Assembly (NCBI GenBank): GCA_030847615.1
Contig: JAUMIR010000002.1
Location: 117,808,309-117,872,308, forward strand
DNA from: Gambelia wislizenii
Lineage: Eukaryota > Chordata > Lepidosauria > Squamata > Crotaphytidae
DNA: 64,000 nt
Reading direction: 5' to 3'
Below the pieces are notes generated by a model. The model was not told the origin of the DNA and did not search any database. It was given only the letters and a program-made list of their open reading frames with translations. Position 1 is the first letter of the stretch, and every line of letters begins with the position of its first letter. This document shows positions 63,060 to 64,000 of this stretch, piece by piece. A program made the translations under genes and the position numbers.

Positions 63060-64000
63060 ACGTCATTGGGTACACAAATCCAAAGTCCAAATCCAAGATT
63101 AGTCCGTATTTTACAAGAAAAAGTGATCCTAGACAGGAGTGGTATTCCTAATGTGCTGCTTGAGCGGTGGACGAAAGGAACTGGGATGGGGGGAGGTCTT
63201 CATCCTATACTAGACCTTCGAAATGTAAACAAGTTCATTTTAACAAAAAAGTTCAGAATGGTGAACCATATCTGCTTCCACCCTCTGAGCGTGGAATTAT
63301 CCAGCATCTTTCCCCTGCTGCAAAAAGGCGATTGGTTTGCAGCTATAGATCTGAAAGATGCATACTTCCATGTGGGTATACATCCACATCACAGACATTT
63401 CCTGGCATTTCAAGTTGCGGACACTCCATTCCAGTTTCGTGTTCTCCCTTTGGGCTGGCAAATGCTCCACGTGTTTTCACCAAATGCATGGCAGTTGTTG
63501 TTGCTTTCCTTCAGCAGTAAGGCGTGACTGTTTTCCCATACATAGACGATTGGTTGTTAGTAGCAGTCTCCCGAATTCATCTCCATAAACAAATTGCATT
63601 CACTTTGGAGCTCCTTGAGAATCTCGGTCTGGTGGTGAACTTGGAAAAATCCCATTTGGACCCAGTACAGTCTGTCCAGTTCATAGGAGCTCTACTGGAT
63701 TCGACAACTGCCAGTGCACGACTTCCAGAGGATCATTTTGCACCACTTCAGCGTCTCATTTACAGTTGCCGTCGATCTTGAAGAGGCTCCGCACATACAG
63801 TACAAGTTCTGTTGGGCCACATGGCATCTACGGTAGCGGTTACGCCTCTAGCAAGACTACGGTTCCAACCTCTTCAAGCATGGTTTCTCTTGGTTTTCTG
63901 TCCTCTAAACGACTGTCCAGACAAGTTATTAACGATGCCATGGGCACTGCAGCGGTCGCTGGGATGGTGGCTCCATCCAGAGAATGTATTGAAAGGTCTT
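63060..64000 (+). pseudogene. DIRS-like reverse transcriptase/RNase H, broken, runs off window
   Basis: Frame 63066-63527 carries HPILDLRNVNKFILTKKFRM, GDWFAAIDLKDAYFHVGI and HRHFLAFQV. A 1-bp deletion near 63449 moves the chain to the frame FGLANAPRVFTKCM, then a TAA at 63518, then VFPYIDDWLL (catalytic YIDD), VNLEKSHLDPVQ and IGALLDS. A TGA at 63779 interrupts before LLGHMAST and the segment leading into RNase H. These are hallmark motifs of vertebrate DIRS-type elements. The 3' remainder, including any tyrosine recombinase, is outside the window. Confidence 0.85.

Noticed and set aside
1..64000. Host gene exons, defence system or biosynthetic cluster
   Set aside because: No frame outside mobile elements shows a domain, and no splice-linked set of exons could be built by eye.

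Overview
The window looks like intergenic DNA of a squamate reptile, probably a lizard. I infer this from the repeat set: CR1, L2 and L1 LINEs, Penelope-like and DIRS-like retroelements, a gammaretrovirus-like endogenous retrovirus, a tRNA-derived SINE and a 5S-rRNA-derived SINE that share a BovB-like 3' tail, and many palindromic DNA elements. I found no host protein-coding exon that I can support. Nearly every long open frame belongs to a transposable element or is an artefact of a tandem repeat.

Layout. 0-7 kb: CR1 fragments, one split by a minus-strand provirus (962-6993) whose LTRs look free of substitutions although its gag, pol and env are badly broken. 7-9.5 kb: a Penelope-like element with an open GIY-YIG frame and a hammerhead-like motif downstream, an L2-type tail and a tRNA-SINE. 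9.5-21.6 kb: mostly unassigned sequence with a few short LINE and SINE pieces. 21.6-28.3 kb: palindromic elements, an L1 3' end, and a CR1 with both ORFs open (23283-27480, minus), the best candidate here for a functional element. 28.3-35.6 kb: SINE, L2, palindromic and hairpin elements.

35.6-44.1 kb: a deeply nested block. Outer terminal inverted repeats at 35648 and 44082 enclose a second element (35743-43906, TA duplication). That one holds a GC-rich element carrying hairpin minisatellites (36110-38102, TA duplication) and a broken APE-type LINE. The LINE is itself interrupted by a CR1 fragment, a palindromic element (TAA duplication) and a solo LTR (CATCC duplication). 44.2-49.6 kb: a broken plus-strand CR1, a 5'-inverted LINE copy, two SINEs and a terminal-inverted-repeat element with an empty-site relative. 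49.6-60.9 kb: L2, SINE, Tigger-like and Penelope fragments in otherwise unassigned sequence. 60.9-64 kb: a hairpin element, an 83-bp minisatellite, and DIRS-like ORF1 (minus) and reverse transcriptase (plus) arranged head to head and running off the window.

The elements do not form a pathway. The relations visible are parasitic: the SINEs probably used a BovB-type LINE, and the palindromic elements and the defective provirus probably used proteins supplied from elsewhere. Family names come from recognised motifs, not database searches. Boundaries are approximate unless a target-site duplication is given.
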